Source: Erythrocercus mccallii (Eukaryota; Chordata; Aves; Passeriformes; Dicruridae). Taken from it: 64,000 nt of DNA. The DNA lies in assembly GCA_013397435.1 (NCBI GenBank), contig VZRG01001328.1:62001-126000 (forward strand). Reading direction: 5' to 3'. Below the pieces are notes generated by a model, which was given only the letters and a program-made list of their open reading frames with translations, had not been told where the DNA came from and did not search any database. Positions 13,801 through 27,094 of this stretch are shown here, piece by piece. The position numbers and the translations under genes were made by a program. How positions within the stretch are numbered: position 1 is the first letter of the stretch; each line of letters begins with the position of its first letter.

Positions 13801-16800
13801 CAAAGAAAGAAAAGGAAAAAGGAAAGGCTGAGAGTGGGAAAGAAGAGGAAAAAAAGAGCAAGAAGGAAAGTGGCAAAGATGAAAAAACTAAGAAGGAGAA
13901 AGAAAAGGAAAAGAAAAAGGATGGTGAAAAAGATGAGTGTAAGAAGGTAAGTACTGTGTGTAAGAGAAGAGACAAACCTGTAACAAATACATCAACAGAT
14001 TGTTAAGATTGCAGTGGCTCAAAAGTTGGTTATTCTACAATATGCCTTGCTTTCCTTTCCTGTTTTCATCTCTAAAATATGCTGCTTTTTTTGTTACCTT
14101 TTGAATTGGTCTCATTTTGGTCTAGATCAAAAAAGAGGCTTCAGTTGGCCTTTGTGTACCTTGTTTTAATGTGGGCTGAGTTAATCGAAAGCTGTTTCTC
14201 TGCAGTGGCAGCAGGCAGGGAGGCTGTGTACATCACTTACCATAGAATGACACTTGTTCATGTGACCAAACATCCAAACCAGTGCAGCTGCAGCAGTGAA
14301 ACAAACAGTTTTGCAGTGTTTGGTAACAGGAATGTTTGGAATGTCACATTTGGTATGTGGGGCCTGTAACAGCACTCCATGACTGCCTGCGTCCTGCTTC
14401 CTTGCACTTGAGCTTTCAAGTTTAAACTACTACTGCTGTACAGGTTTTAATGTGGTTTGGGTTTGTTTTCGCTCCTGATTGGTTTTATTACTTATTTATT
14501 ATTAGCAGAACAGAATTTCTAAGTTGTTGGGAAACTGCAGGAGAAACTTGATGAGTGAATATGGAGTTTCTTCTACATACAGTGGTCTGCATCAGTGAGA
14601 GTTAGAAGAGTAGTGGTCCAAAGTTATTCCCATTCAGACATTCCTAAGTGAAATAATGGCACATCTAGTGAGAGTTACAGTGTGTCTGCAGAGGTTTGGG
14701 TGTCAGAAGAAACCTAAATCGCAAATAAAAGAATTATAAACAGAATCCCACTGCAGTCCCAGCCCAGTGTAACATTACCCAATGCAAAATGTACTGAGGT
14801 ACTGCAAAATGCTGATTATGAAAGTAATGAATTCCTCCAATCCACTGTCATCAGGGGAGGTACATTATTAAATGTATGTTAATTTTTAAACTAACCATTA
14901 TTTATTGAACAGATACTTAGTGGATTGTATAAGCCTGTGAGTAGGAACTTAAATGAAACACAGGACCACAATCACAAAGTTAATTTCTCACAGCAAAGTA
15001 AGCAAAGAGAAGCAAACAGGAGACAGAGAAGAGGAAGCACAAGATCCAAAAAGAGAATGAGGAGAACAAAGAATAAATGCGCAGAAACTGATTCTGCCAG
15101 GATGTCTGTTTGGTAAATATGGCACTAAAATAGCAAATAATTCTAACAAAGTCAGTGATGGTGAAATGTTGTTCCCTGTTCTTGATCCCTGTACAGACTG
15201 CTTGTTAATATCAGCCCAGCTCTGCCAGGCATTTGATGACACAGTGTAGTCCTGAAGTCATAGTCTAGTCCTTAGACACTATAAATGAGATTTCTCTTTA
15301 CTTACAATTTGCCTTGATTTTTGAGGTACTCAGTTGGTAATAAATAAGAACAGGAGGAAATAAAGCATCCTTACTTAAAAAAAAGTGTGAACATGATCTT
15401 AAGTTTGTGAAAAGTTATCAGATTAAATACATTAACAGCTACTATAAATTAAATAAAAATATATCTTAAAATAATGTACAGTGTTAAATATAGAAATTAA
15501 AACATTATTTTTTGTAATTTTTATATATAATGATTTGTGTATGTATTTTTAATGTATATATATATAATATTAGGTATAGATAAAACATTTATGTTTGTCC
15601 TCAGGATGACACCCCAGGAACACCCAAGAAAAAGGAAACTAAGAGGAAATTTAAACTTGAGCCACATGAGGACCAAGTTTTCTTGGATGGAAATGAGGTA
15701 AGATTTATAGGTGCTTTTCAACTTTGAGTGTCACCATGCTATTGTCAGACAATAGCTTAATTTACTGGATTTCTGCAAACTCCTTCTTGACATGTTGAAA
15801 GAAAAATTAATGGCAGTGTGATGGCTGATCTTGAAACCAGGTTTTCAGATATTTCAAAGAGGTTAACAACAGGTAAATAACAGTATGACAGTAATGACAG
15901 TAACTTTAAAAAAATCCCAAAGAAAACTTCCTTACCCGTAGCTGAGGTGTTGCTGGCCATGAGGGGAAATGTTTTCAGGGGCTGGTGGAGCTGACCCTGT
16001 CTAGGACAGGAGGGTGGGACAGAGACTCCTGAGGTCCCTCCAGCCCAGCTTATCCCATAGCCACTGCCATGCTAAAATTGTTCTAAGCCAAACAAGCCTT
16101 CCAGGACACCATGTTCAGTCACAGGAGGGGAAATAAAAAATATCTGCCTGACTTTGTGATCTGAGCAGACAGGTGACCCTTTGGCATTCCTGAATGCTCA
16201 TCCTGTCTTTACCACTGAAATTGTGGCCTTAAATACTTCTGTGTGCTTTGCTGTTCTGGAAGACAAAGAATTTAATTATTTACCAGCTCTGTAATGTAGA
16301 GTCACATTTGTGCTTCTCAACTTTGGAATAAGTGGTAAGTTGTGCTGTGGTGATGGTGTGTGTGGCTATACTGGAATCTCCTCCAGGATTCTTGTGTTCC
16401 TTTGGTTATAAAACTTACATGGCAGCAAATTCTGTAAATAAATTACTTGTGCAGAAAATATGTTTCCCCTTTGTATCTTGATTTTACCTTTCCCAGTCCT
16501 TCTACACTTGCTTTGCTCTGTTTCATCCCATCTCGTGTGGAATCACACCCAGCTCTGATCCTCCCTGTCATCTTTACATGGAGTGTCCATTCCAAATGAG
16601 GCTGCAGCACAGTATCTGCAGTATCACAGTATTTACTGCTTGTCTTAACATCAGTTACTTCTCTGTTTATTAATGAGCTGACATTTTTTAACAACTGTGG
16701 TTCACAAGAGCTTTTTTTAAGTACTAGCTAATTTAGAGCCAATTCTTGTGTATTTGCATTAAAGCTGGGGTTTTCCCTTTCCTTCATTATTTTGTACTTA

Positions 16801-19170
16801 CAAACACTGGATATCACACAGTTATTGCTCAGTCACCGTCTTCAGCTTGCTTGGGTCCACAGAACAGCTCACTGGCAGCAGCTGCATCTGAATACAGCTA
16901 ACAGCTGTGAGAAGCAGAATGTTAAATATTTATTGCATCACTCATAATCACCAGGTGCCCTTCTGGTAGTTGGTATTGACACATCTGCAATGAGGGTTGC
17001 TGATTTGTAGTAACCGGCAGCTTCTTTTCACAGTTAGAAGCTCAGATTCAAACTGTTTAGTTTGCTAAGAAAAAAAAAGCACCATTCTAGTTCAGAAAAT
17101 CCTGCACCTTACCAAGAGGTTTTTCATTTATGGCTGAGCAGCTCAGATTCAAATGGATCCACAGTTCCCACACAGACATTTGGCTCTGAGAGTTGCAACT
17201 GCAGATGTGAAGAGGGTAGAATGCCACTGATGTGAGCTCAGCACAGGGCCTGCAGTGAGCATTCCAGCTGCAGCCTTTGTTCCAGGTGTTCAGTCTGGGT
17301 GTTTTCTCTTCAAAGCTCACAGAACGTTTTGGTTTTGTTTAGTGGACTTGGGAAACTTTTTTCTTTTTTTTTTTTTTTCTTTTTTTTTTTCTTCAAGCTG
17401 AACAACATAAATGAATAAAGAAAGATACAACCAAACCTTGATTCAGTGATATTTCAGAATCTTTCATTTTCCCATCAGTTCTGCTGTCTGATTGTTTTCC
17501 TCAGGATTACATCACCTGTCAGTTACCCTTCCTAGGAATCACGACCCCTTGCCCTGCCGGGGTGCTGACCAGAAGGCCTTTTGTTCAGCACCAAGCATTG
17601 CAGCCTGGCAGTGAGTGTTTGGGTGAGGGAATACAGGAGATGTTTATCAGAGAGCTTGTTCTGAGTGTAAACCACGTCATTTCTGTTGTAGGTCTATGTG
17701 TGGATCTATGACCCTGTTCACTTTAAAACTTTTGCCATGGGACTTGTACTTGGTAAGTCAGACTAGACACAAGTTGTTTATTTCTGTTGCCTTAAGCTAA
17801 CCAGTGAATTGTCCAGTGGGCAAATGTGGGTTATGTAAAAATATGAAATATGAGTGATACATTTCTGACCCTAGAACTTGTATTTGTGTAGAATAAGACA
17901 AATCAGCTAATTTTATTTTTTTAATCTAAAATAGTATAGCTAACTAAATCTAAGGCACTCCTTTGAATGAGCAGTAAGCCTGGAACCTCTGTACGTGTAG
18001 CAAGAAAAACTAATAACGCTTCTCGTGCCTCTGTCCTGCCCTCCGTGCTCAGTGATTGCCGTTATAGCCGCCACCCTGTTCCCGCTGTGGCCAGCCGAGA
18101 TGCGCGTCGGTGTTTATTACCTCAGCGTGGGCGCCGGCTGCTTTGTCGCCAGTATTCTGCTCCTTGCCGTCGGTGAGTGTGGGCAGGCGGGGTCTGAGAG
18201 GCCAGAGGCACAGCCCGGCTCTGCCCCGAGCTCGGAGCTGGGCGGTGCCACTTGCCAGGACGTTGTTCAGCTGCAGCCGGGCGGATGCTGCGTGCGCTTC
18301 TCTCCGGCCAGCGGGTGTCACAGTTGTGCCACGGGAAGAGAGCGAGCTCAGGCTCGTTTCTTGTCTAGAGCAGATTTGTTTACTGCCTCTGCTTAAACAA
18401 AAAAATGCAGAACCAACCCAGAACTGCACACAGAAACATATTAAGAGGCGAGAATGGTGTCACCAGGATTCTGTGGTAGACGGGTTAAGAGGTAAATCAG
18501 AGCTAAGATCCATGTTTACTGGGGTGTAGGAGACATGGTAAGCACAAACTACTCCACAGAGCTATTGTGGAATGAGGGATTCCCCCCAGCATCCCCCAGT
18601 CCCTGGCTGGGGTGGACATCAGCAGTTAAACATGTCTTACACATATGATTGTACACTGTGTGTGTCTGTAACAAAATCCAAACTTTCCCTTGTTTTCACA
18701 CAGCTCGCTGCATCCTTTTCCTTATCATCTGGCTCATCACTGGAGGAAGGCATCACTTCTGGTTCCTGCCAAACCTTACAGCAGATGTGGGATTCATTGA
18801 CTCCTTCAGGCCCCTGTACACACACGAATACAAAGGACCAAAAGCAGACTTAAAGAAAGAGGAAAAAGCAGAATCCAAAAAGCAGCAAAAATACGACAGC
18901 GAGGAGAAATCAGATAGTGAGAAGAAAGAAGAGGAGGATGGAAAAACAGAAGGCACAAGGAACTTGGGAACAGACGGCTCAGGAGGAGAGCGACATTCAG
19001 ACACTGATAGTGACAGGCGTGAAGATGACAGGTCCCAGCACAGTAGTGGCAATGGAAACGACTTTGAAATGATCACAAAAGAGGAACTGGAACAGCAAAC
19101 AGATGAAGGGGATTGTGAGGAGGAAGAGGAGGAAGATACCGAAAGTGGGCCTTCACATGGAAAATCATAA
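4625..19170 (+). CDS. SEC62: SEC62, ER preprotein translocation factor, complete (8 coding exons)
   Basis: Coding exons are 4625-4660, 12136-12244, 12629-12734, 13736-13946, 15605-15697, 17692-17752, 18053-18172 and 18704-19170. All junctions are GT-AG and phases agree, giving 1167 nt and 388 residues (human about 399). The protein starts MAERRRHRKRVQ and holds a conserved N-terminal cytosolic domain (about 13-80), a Lys/Glu-rich linker (about 85-140), two membrane segments (about 187-207 and 215-249) and an acidic cytosolic tail. SEC62 is known as an ER membrane protein that works with SEC63 and the SEC61 channel in import of short precursors, and as an ER-phagy receptor through a tail LC3-interacting motif; FEMI at residues 354-357 matches that motif. 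The start is the ATG at the end of the CpG island, with the expected first-exon peptide. No frameshift or stop is seen. Identity is certain by near-complete protein similarity; expression is inferred. Confidence 0.97.
4661..12135 (+). other. SEC62: SEC62 intron 1 (7.5 kb)
   Basis: The intron is bounded by CAG|GTACCC at 4660/4661 and TGTAG|GAAGTT at 12135/12136. It is mostly unique AT-rich sequence. A pyrimidine-rich tract at about 5660-5712 ends in CAG, but I see no conserved exon behind it. No RNA gene or recognisable repeat family was seen inside. Confidence 0.8.
13736..13946 (+). CDS. SEC62: SEC62 exon 4, lysine-rich linker
   Basis: This exon begins with LLKKQFFHRALKV, the end of the conserved N-terminal domain, and then becomes almost pure Lys/Glu/Asp. 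It sits in a purine-rich strand, so the opposite strand shows a spurious Ser/Phe-rich frame. Phase closes exactly at the GTAAGT donor (426 nt cumulative). In the SEC62 family the basic cytosolic part is implicated in ribosome and SEC63 contacts. Confidence 0.95.
15965..16050 (+). mobile_element. Possible short CR1 tail remnant in SEC62 intron 5
   Basis: The words GGGTGGGACAGAGACTCCTG and AGGTCCCTCCAGCCCAGC resemble the CR1 3' end in which a GTTGGAC block is followed by AGGTCCCTTCCAACC. The match is short and diverged, so it is a weak call. Confidence 0.4.
17356..17394 (+). repeat. Poly(T) tract in SEC62 intron 5
   Basis: An almost uninterrupted T run broken by single C residues, about 300 bases before exon 6. 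It may be a simple repeat or the remnant of a poly(A) tail on the other strand. Confidence 0.9.
18704..19170 (+). CDS. SEC62: SEC62 terminal exon: second membrane segment, acidic tail, LIR motif
   Basis: The exon completes the second membrane segment (ARCILFLIIWLI), continues through a conserved juxtamembrane stretch (FWFLPNLTADVGFIDSFRP), then a charged Ser/Asp/Glu tail. Residues NDFEMI fit the acidic LC3-interacting motif known in mammalian SEC62. The reading frame ends at TAA 19168-19170. The tail contains a run of Glu codons (GAG/GAA) near 19113-19135, a likely site of length variation. Confidence 0.95.
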
Positions 19171-20125
19171 CTCACTGTGGTTTGGGACTAAGTATGTGCA
19201 AATGGCTGGATTTTCTTTGTTGGCTGATCACCAAAACATAGACCATACAGTAGCATCTTCGTTTGCTGAAATATCTGTGTTACCAAACAATTTTATATCT
19301 AGTTCCTTCTTTTTTTTTTTTAACCATTAACTTGATTACTCGGTACTATGTTAATCATTAATATCCATTTACAGAAGTTTTATCAATTTGACAAGTTTTT
19401 TATTGATTGATAGATTGCCCAGATTGTCCTCAAACATACTGAAAAATGTCGTTTTCTGGTACTTGCATAATTGGTCAATTAGTTTAGCTTCTCAAACTTG
19501 CTTTTGTAAACCAGGTAAAAGTTGAATGACCAAATCTCAGATTATTCCTAGTTATCTGATAGTTAGGTAAAGCCCTTCTTAGCCCACATCCTTCTTGATA
19601 TTTTTCTTGATTTTGTTTTTGAAAGATTATGAGAACTTTCCTGAGAAAACTAGTTTTAGCAGAAATATTTTGCTGACAGTAGAGGAGCTGGTAGTGCTGA
19701 ATTTGCCTGCAGTGTTCTCTGTTTCTCCAGCCTGTGTGCCAGCAACTGAGGAAATCCAAACTGGTTTTGTGCATCCAGTGCAGAGAGAGATGTCATCTCC
19801 AGCAGGTGAAGGAAGCAGCATGGTTTGGAAATGATGGCTGTTTTCTTTCTCCTGTTCCATCATAATTAAAAAAAATTGTATTCTGTACATAATTTACAAA
19901 TAAAGCAAACCATTTACTTTAACTGCTACTTATTATTTAGAGATTTGATCCAGCATTCAGTTTGTATCATTGAAGCCATGTTGTGGTGTATCTATCAGAA
20001 AAATGCAAGTCGAGAGGACCTCACAGAGTATTTGTGTATGATTGGTAGCTGTTCCACAGAAGCTTTAGTTTTGTGCCAACATTCCATGTATTTGAGTAAA
20101 TTGATCTTTATTAAATGATAGCAAA
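19171..20125 (+). other. SEC62: SEC62 3' UTR, approximate end
   Basis: AT-rich sequence follows the stop codon. Candidate poly(A) signals are AATAAA at 19899-19904 and ATTAAA at 20110-20115, the latter followed by a TG-rich stretch. A third AATAAA at 20931-20936 would give a longer form. Which one is used cannot be decided from sequence. Confidence 0.5.
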
Positions 20126-23100
20126 CACCAGAGCTGTATGGATGCCTTAATGTGAAACCTCTCTGTACTCTGGAACTGGAGCAGTTTTAAACTGAAGAGA
20201 CAGGAGAGTGTTGGTATGCTCTCAGAGCTGATGTGAAATGACCATTAATGTCTTGTTTGTAAATCCCTCGGAGGAGCCGCTGTCGTGTCTCCTGTGCATC
20301 CCTTCCCGCTGCCTCTGTGGAGGATGGACTGCAGGTCTTGCCTGACTGAGCATGGAAGAAGTCACAACTCAGCCTCTTTCCACTCAAGGACTTTATAGAT
20401 TTGATTGTCTTCCCAGCCCACTCAGAGAAGATGAGGGTAAGAGAATTTTTTTCCTATCCTAAATTGCTTCCCATCCTTCCAGCGTCAGCATTTTGGATGA
20501 AGATACCAATTTTTCAGATTGTGCAAATGTATACATCATCATGGGTGCATTGATAAACAATTCATGGATATGGTGTATTTGCTTCTTAAATCCTGAATAG
20601 TTACTCCATAAGGAAACAGATAAATTGGATCACTTTTTTATTAATATAGCAAAAAAATTAAAGGACCCATTAACTAAACAGATTGACTCCTGGCCACTTG
20701 TGTGTTACCACTGATTAAAAGAGCTAACGAAGTCCTGTTGTACCTGAGTGGGGTGTGCACAATGTTAGGGGGAGAGCAGAGCCTGCACTGGGGCATCACA
20801 GGGCAGCCAAGCCCTGGGCTGGGTTTTAAGAAGTTAATGCAGTGGTTTTCAGTTATTTCAAGTACATTTCCTCCTCCAAGTCAAATAACATCTTCAGGGC
20901 CATGCTGAACAAATCAAGTGGAAACGGTCAAATAAAAACTAATGTTGCCATGTGCTCCCTGTTCAGGGGGTGTGTGCCATGGGCCAGCACTGCCCACCTG
21001 GGGAGAGGTGTCTGGGTCTCAGAATTAACCATCAGACACTTGTGCTGTCACCTTGACAGAGTTCCAGGCCCCTGCAGCCTAGAAATTGAATTGGCCTTAG
21101 CTCCTCACTTGATCTGCTGTGAACAGCTCTCATCTCTGAGGTGGGGTAAGAAAGATGTGGTCAGTGTGATTAAGGAAAGAACTTCATGACTCATTACTGT
21201 AAGCTTGTTTTCCTAGAAATATCCCCCACATACTTCTGAAGCATTTTGGACCTGTTGGCAGAATCAGTTCAAGTGAGCTGAATTTACAGAACAATCCCAT
21301 TTCCACAACTGTGCCCTACCCTGTGCCTCCCTCAGGCAGCTGCTGAGATGGGCACCCTTTGCAGTGTCCATGCCAAAATTTCTATATCCCATTCCAAGCA
21401 TAAGCAATTTGCAAACTAAAATACACCTTAAAAACACCTGGAGAAATACCACTGTGGAAAATGTAAGTATCAGAAGGTGCATTCCTGTTCTCCTCCCTGG
21501 AGAGGCCATGGTGAGGACAAAGAGCACCTTCACCTTCACTGGGTGTCCCAGAGCCTAAATGAGCTTTTGGTCCCAAATGGGCCTGACTGTGGATGACACA
21601 GCCCAGTTGTTTGTAACAGGGACTGATCCCTCCACTGCCTCTTGTCCCCAAAATTTGCCTTATCCTGATTTAAATCATATTTTCCAACAGAAAGTTCTAT
21701 ATTCTGTATGTAATATTTCCTTGAGTTCTAGAAAGCTTGTGTTTGCCTAACTTATATTTGAGTCTGAACTCTTCAAGGAGTTGTACTGGGATAAATTCAG
21801 AGTAGATCCACAAATCTGAGCTACTACAAAGCCAGAGCAGGAGACAGATTCTGGAGATAATTTCCTGCTCACATTCAGTGGTCACAAAGGAGATGCTCAG
21901 GACCTGCATGTCCTCCCACTGCTCCTTCTACCCTTTCCCAGCTGCTGTGGGAAGGGAGGGCTGTATCCCTTACTCCTTGGCTGACATTTCATCCAGCTAC
22001 TTCTCATACATTTTTAAAACCAAACTTGAATCATGCATGTTTGAACACCACTCTTTGTTACACTCTTCCTACACGAAAGTCTGTATCAAACATTTCCCAA
22101 GATCCAAAGCTGTTGAGATGCAACTTCTCAGTGGTTTTCATGCAAGGCTTAGCACAGACAATAGTGCTGGACTCACCTTTTCTTTAGAATGAGGCAGCTC
22201 TTGTTAGGAATTGCAGTCTGTCCTGGGAGAGAGTCTCCACCTACTCACCAGTACTGCTGTGATAAATGTGTTGACTTTTAAATACAGCAGAGACAGATCA
22301 ATTCTCTTGGAGACCTTTAGCAAAGGAGTTGACATTTAACTCTGCTGAGCCAGGCTGACCCCCAGCCCATTCCAGGACATTCCTCAGGCTGCTGAGGTAT
22401 TTTGTCTAATGAGAAGGACTCACTGATTTGATTCTCAACCCCTCTCTATAGAATCAGAATCAAACAGGAGATTTTTAGCTGTTTTATTACTGTCAGGATA
22501 AGCTGATGTTTCCAAAACACTCAGATTCAAGGCCTGGGACACTGGTTTCTAACAAAACTTCTACAAGTCCAAGGTACTTAACTGTTGAGGATCATTTATT
22601 ACTGATTCTGTCCAAATCCTCCCCAGGGAGCGGGAGCAGAGTGGTGTGAGGTTGTCCGAGGCACTGTGCCCTTCCCACTCTGAGCACAAGGAGAAGGGTG
22701 AAACAATCCTGTCAGTGTAAGTGAACTGAGACTGAAGCAGCTGCTGAATGTTTTCAATAGACTTCCTGGTAATGGCTGGTACAATTTCATTAGGCTTCTC
22801 ATTTATTTAATAAAGCACTGGATTATTTTATTTGTAATTCAGGAACAGGTGCAGGAGAACAAAAGGCACATTTCCTGATAGTGTCCACAAAAAGTCCATT
22901 ACTGCCTGGCTGACACAGAGGCATTCGCTTTGCCATTTGTATTTTTTTTTTTTAATATGTGAAAATAATGATAACAGAAAAAAAATTGTTTTGTGATAAA
23001 AGACTTCTGAGAGAGGAATTACTTTAGAGTTAGCAACAGCACTGTGCAAATGGTTTCAGTGCAAGTTGAAGTAAAGAGGGAACAGTACTGGGTAAACACT

Positions 23101-26100
23101 GATCCTGCTTTAGATAAAGATCAAAGATTTTCTGCAGGTGGTAACAACCATTAATCCTCATCATGTACAACAGAAGGCAAACAGAGAAGGCTCAGCTTGT
23201 GATCCCTGGAAGTCCCCTGGAGCCTGGATCTAGCAAGGGATGGAGGTGCTTAGGAGAGAGGGAGACACTGGCAGGTTATCTTGGCTAATCAATAAAAACA
23301 CACAGCAGAGCCCCGGTGACTCTCACTGGCCTTCACAGTAAATTATTTTCCCTTTCTGACATGTGAGTGTTCAACCAGCATTTAGGCTGTTTGTAGGGAG
23401 TCAGAAGATGGAGTTTTAAATTCTTCACACTGAGGGCGAGATTGAAATTACATTTCTCTCCTTTTTAACTTCCTTTTAAATGAAAGTGCCACAACAGAAT
23501 TTGCTTAAAAATTAAGTCTACCAAGACTACCAATCTACTAAAAGGTTCCAAAAGATTTCTAGCTCTGCTTTGGTGTTTGTGAGTGACACAAACAGAGTCT
23601 GATCACACTCCGCACTCCACGTTGGCTTCAGTCTTAATTTTAGTTTTGTGTTACAGTGACCAGTAAATCATGAACTGGGTTTTTTAAATTACTGGTTCAA
23701 GTAATGCAGTTTTTAGGGCTTTGCTTGTACCAACTTTCTTCCAGTTCCTTGAAAACTTGTTTGTGTCAAAGACAAGACAAAAACCCACCAACAATGCAGT
23801 GACACCATGAGCAGCAGGAAAGGTTATACCTTGTCCAGTGGCAGCACACAACAGGGACACAAACCAAGGAAACACCACTCCTGAAAATCCAGCAAGGCTG
23901 ACACCAGCTCTGTCCTGCATTTTCTGGATTTTCTCTGAATAAGCAGAATTAGAATTCTATTTAAAAAGCCTTCAAATTAAAATTACTGTGGAAATGTGTT
24001 TCTTGTTCCTCAACAAGATCTTCTTAAGAAAAAACTTGTTACTTTTAAGAAGAGCACCTCAAGTGATTTAATGAAGGTCCACTACATACTGCCTGTGCTT
24101 TTAAAAGGTTCTTGAAAAATATAACATCTTGCAAATGTGATATCGGTCAAGCATTTTCTTCTTTAAAAGTAAAATTAGTTAAAAATAAAGTTGATTAAAT
24201 AGTTTACTGGTTACATAGTCTATTAGTTAAATATGCTATTAAAAATTATAATCTACAAAAACTCTGTCTCTCTGAGCCATGCAGCCTTTCAGGACCAGCA
24301 GCCCCACAAACACTGGCCATTGCAAAACTGGGGTTGCTTATCTAGTGCTGACAAGGCACAAACCCTACCAGGGCATTAAACAGGCTCAGCTGGGCTACAC
24401 CCAGTTAAAGGCACAGCCAGGAAAAAGGGGAGGATGCAGGCAAGGCTGTCAGACTGGCACTCACCCCACGGACAAATGTGATCCAGAGAACATTCCATAG
24501 GTCATTCCACTGGGCCAGTGCCCCTGGCTGTGGGGGCCATCCTCCTCCAGAGTGAACCACCCCAGCCCCTCGATGGGAGTGGGAATGTTCATAATCATTT
24601 GTGCAGGGGTTCACAACGTGCAACTTCCCCACACACGACACCAAAATGCATAAAGATGCATTTATCTCCCTGTCTTTGCCCACGTGGCTTGAGGTGTCCA
24701 AGATGCCAACACAAATTTCTTGAAACACACAGAGGTGAGGTTTAAATTTACTCCTCTGCTTAAGGCAATAAAGGTACACCAGGTGGCAATGAACTTCTAA
24801 AGCACAGCACATGTGAAACAGGAAGAGCAGAGGGAAAGTAAAGACTCAGCTCTAACTGCACAGGAAGCACAGCCCACAGTCCTTCTAAAGGAGATGTATT
24901 CATCATCTGCACCTGCCCCTGACTGGAGAAAACCTCCTGCCCTGATTCAGGCAGCAGCAACATGCAGGGATCTGCTGGTCCCTACTGCTCTTCCTCAGTG
25001 GCTTCAGAGGCTGCAGTGACCGTGAGCTCCAGCACAGCAGGGAGGAGAGGGTAGAGCCCAACACCTGTTCAGCGAGGACAGTTTGTTCAGTCACTGCTTC
25101 TTTCAGAAAATTATCAAGTTAGATTTGAAATTAGAGGTGGTCTTGTTTCTTGTTTCTTTCCCCTAAAATCCTACTCTTTCCATTAAGTTGAACAACAGAA
25201 CCCAAAATATGAGCAGCCAGCAGCAGGAAACAGCTCTGAAGAAGGAAGGAAGCTTCTTGCAAGTTCTTAAACACACAACACAAAACCACTGCATGAGCTT
25301 TTAAACACAAACAGCTTTTATAAGAGATTCTCTGTGTTATTCCATGTAACCCTCTCCTTTAGGAGGAGTCTCCCGTCTTGTTTTTACACACAGCTGCCTC
25401 CATGCAAATACAAATTCCTTAAACCTTTCTATTGCTGCTCATGGACATAAATGTAGCCTCTTTAACCAAGCAGGATGGGCTCAAGGTATTATTTAGCACA
25501 TGGTGCTGCAAGTTTTCCTGTGAAGGAAGAGGCAGCCTTTATCCAACATGGAGTCAGCAGCTCCTGACTCAGCAAGGACCTGCCAGCACCAAGCCCTGCA
25601 TTTGATTTCCAGGATATCCCATCTTGTACCATCATTTCTCTGGGATGGAAGATGAGATACAGCTCTCAGGAACAGAAAACAAGAGCGATCAGTGAGTTTA
25701 AAGCAAACTTCCAAGCAAGCAGAAGGTGGTGGAGGGAAAGGGAAGCTGAGAAGCAGTCACAACACAAATAGGGGGTATAATGTGCGCAGAACTGGGCTCT
25801 GTGGGCCCCGCTGAGGAACTTCCCCAGGAGACTCACTGAGCACAGAGCTGACAGAGTCTGGACATCACACACTCACTGGAATTTTTGTCAGCAGAAAAAA
25901 TGTCTCTAAATTGTCCCTGTCCCCTCCTGGTTCCTCATCCCCAGCATCCAGGCATCTCTTCACACAGGCCTGTGTAGTGGTTTCTGCAGTCAGAAGGAGA
26001 GAAATGAACAGAAACAAACCCAGGCATCCAAACAGTTCACTTGCTCCCACTGCAAAAATCACTTTCATTGCTTTGTCCTGGGTTAGAAGTAAGAAGAAAA

Positions 26101-26860
26101 TGACTATGAAAGCATCAGTATTCAGATACTTGTGGGTGGACTGGGTGCTCAGAAGGTGCAATACGTCTGTCAGGTGTAAACGTTTTCTTATTATACTCCC
26201 ATTTGTGCAACAGTCCTAACAAACACTGTGTGGATAAGCAACTATGGTCAGCATGAACGCTGCTGAAGATTACTTTAAGCTGTCAGGTTTTACAAAAGCA
26301 CTGATCATCTTGTTTTTCCATAAAAAAAATCCCAAACCTAACAAACCTGAGAACTTTTTTCTCCCTCGAGTTCTTTAATCCTTAAGATGAACCATGGAAG
26401 GAGGAGAAGGAAGTGGGGAGGAGAGGAGCAAGAAAAAATAGAGGGGTGTAAAAATCACAACTTAGGCCTGAATTTAATTCCAGAGTCCGTTGCTTTCAGA
26501 AGTCCTGGCAGCCACTTGGTACTTTTGTACACACAGATACATCAAACAATACCCACCCTTCGGGCACAGGGCTTCCCTTTGGCACAGATGGAGTTTCCCT
26601 TTGTGCTCCCTGCCATGCACCCAAGTCATGGGGGCACCATGGGGTCCTGCTGAAGCACCCTCATGCCACACCATCCCCTTTTCCCCCCACACATTCTAAT
26701 ACTTAGAGCCCAAAATATTTATCTGCCACTTTTATAAGGATCTGGGCGTCCCACCGTGCTGCACTTGGCGCTGGAGCACCACGAGGCTGCTTTCACCTCC
26801 CATTGCTGGGCGATCAAAGGGATCAAACACCACACACGGAACCTGTTCCCCAGGGCGGTT
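20126..26860. other. Intergenic region SEC62-GPR160, no gene seen
   Basis: I read both strands for conserved exons, transposon ends and RNA genes and recognise none. Frames of 60-135 codons exist but show no family resemblance, no splice-linked partners and ordinary intergenic composition. A long SEC62 3' UTR or an unannotated lncRNA could extend into the first part. Confidence 0.6.
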
Positions 26861-27090
26861 GTGTTATGTGTACTATGGGTGTCATATGTGCCGTATGTGT
26901 TATGTTTATGTGTACTGAATGTTATGTGTTATACGTGCTACGTGTGTTACATCTGTTATTTATATGTGCTATATGTTATGTGTTATATGTTACGCATCAC
27001 GTGTGTTACACGTTTCCTTAATAGCTGTTTTAGATATGTAGTGTTACATGTGCTACATGTGTTATATATGCAATGTGTTACCTGCGTTAC
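26861..27090. repeat. Degenerate TGTGTTAYA tandem array upstream of GPR160
   Basis: The segment is built from variants of about nine bases such as GTGTTATGT, GTGCTACAT, GTGTTACAT and GTGTTATAT, interrupted by a unique stretch at about 27011-27040. It contains CACGTG at 26998-27003. It ends where the GC-rich GPR160 island begins. Frames through it read Cys/Tyr/Val repeats and are not genes. Confidence 0.85.
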
Positions 27091-27094
27091 GCCC

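Noticed and set aside
18753..19175. 140-codon Ser-rich minus-strand frame over SEC62 exon 8
   Set aside because: Antisense shadow of the acidic Glu/Ser/Lys-coding tail.
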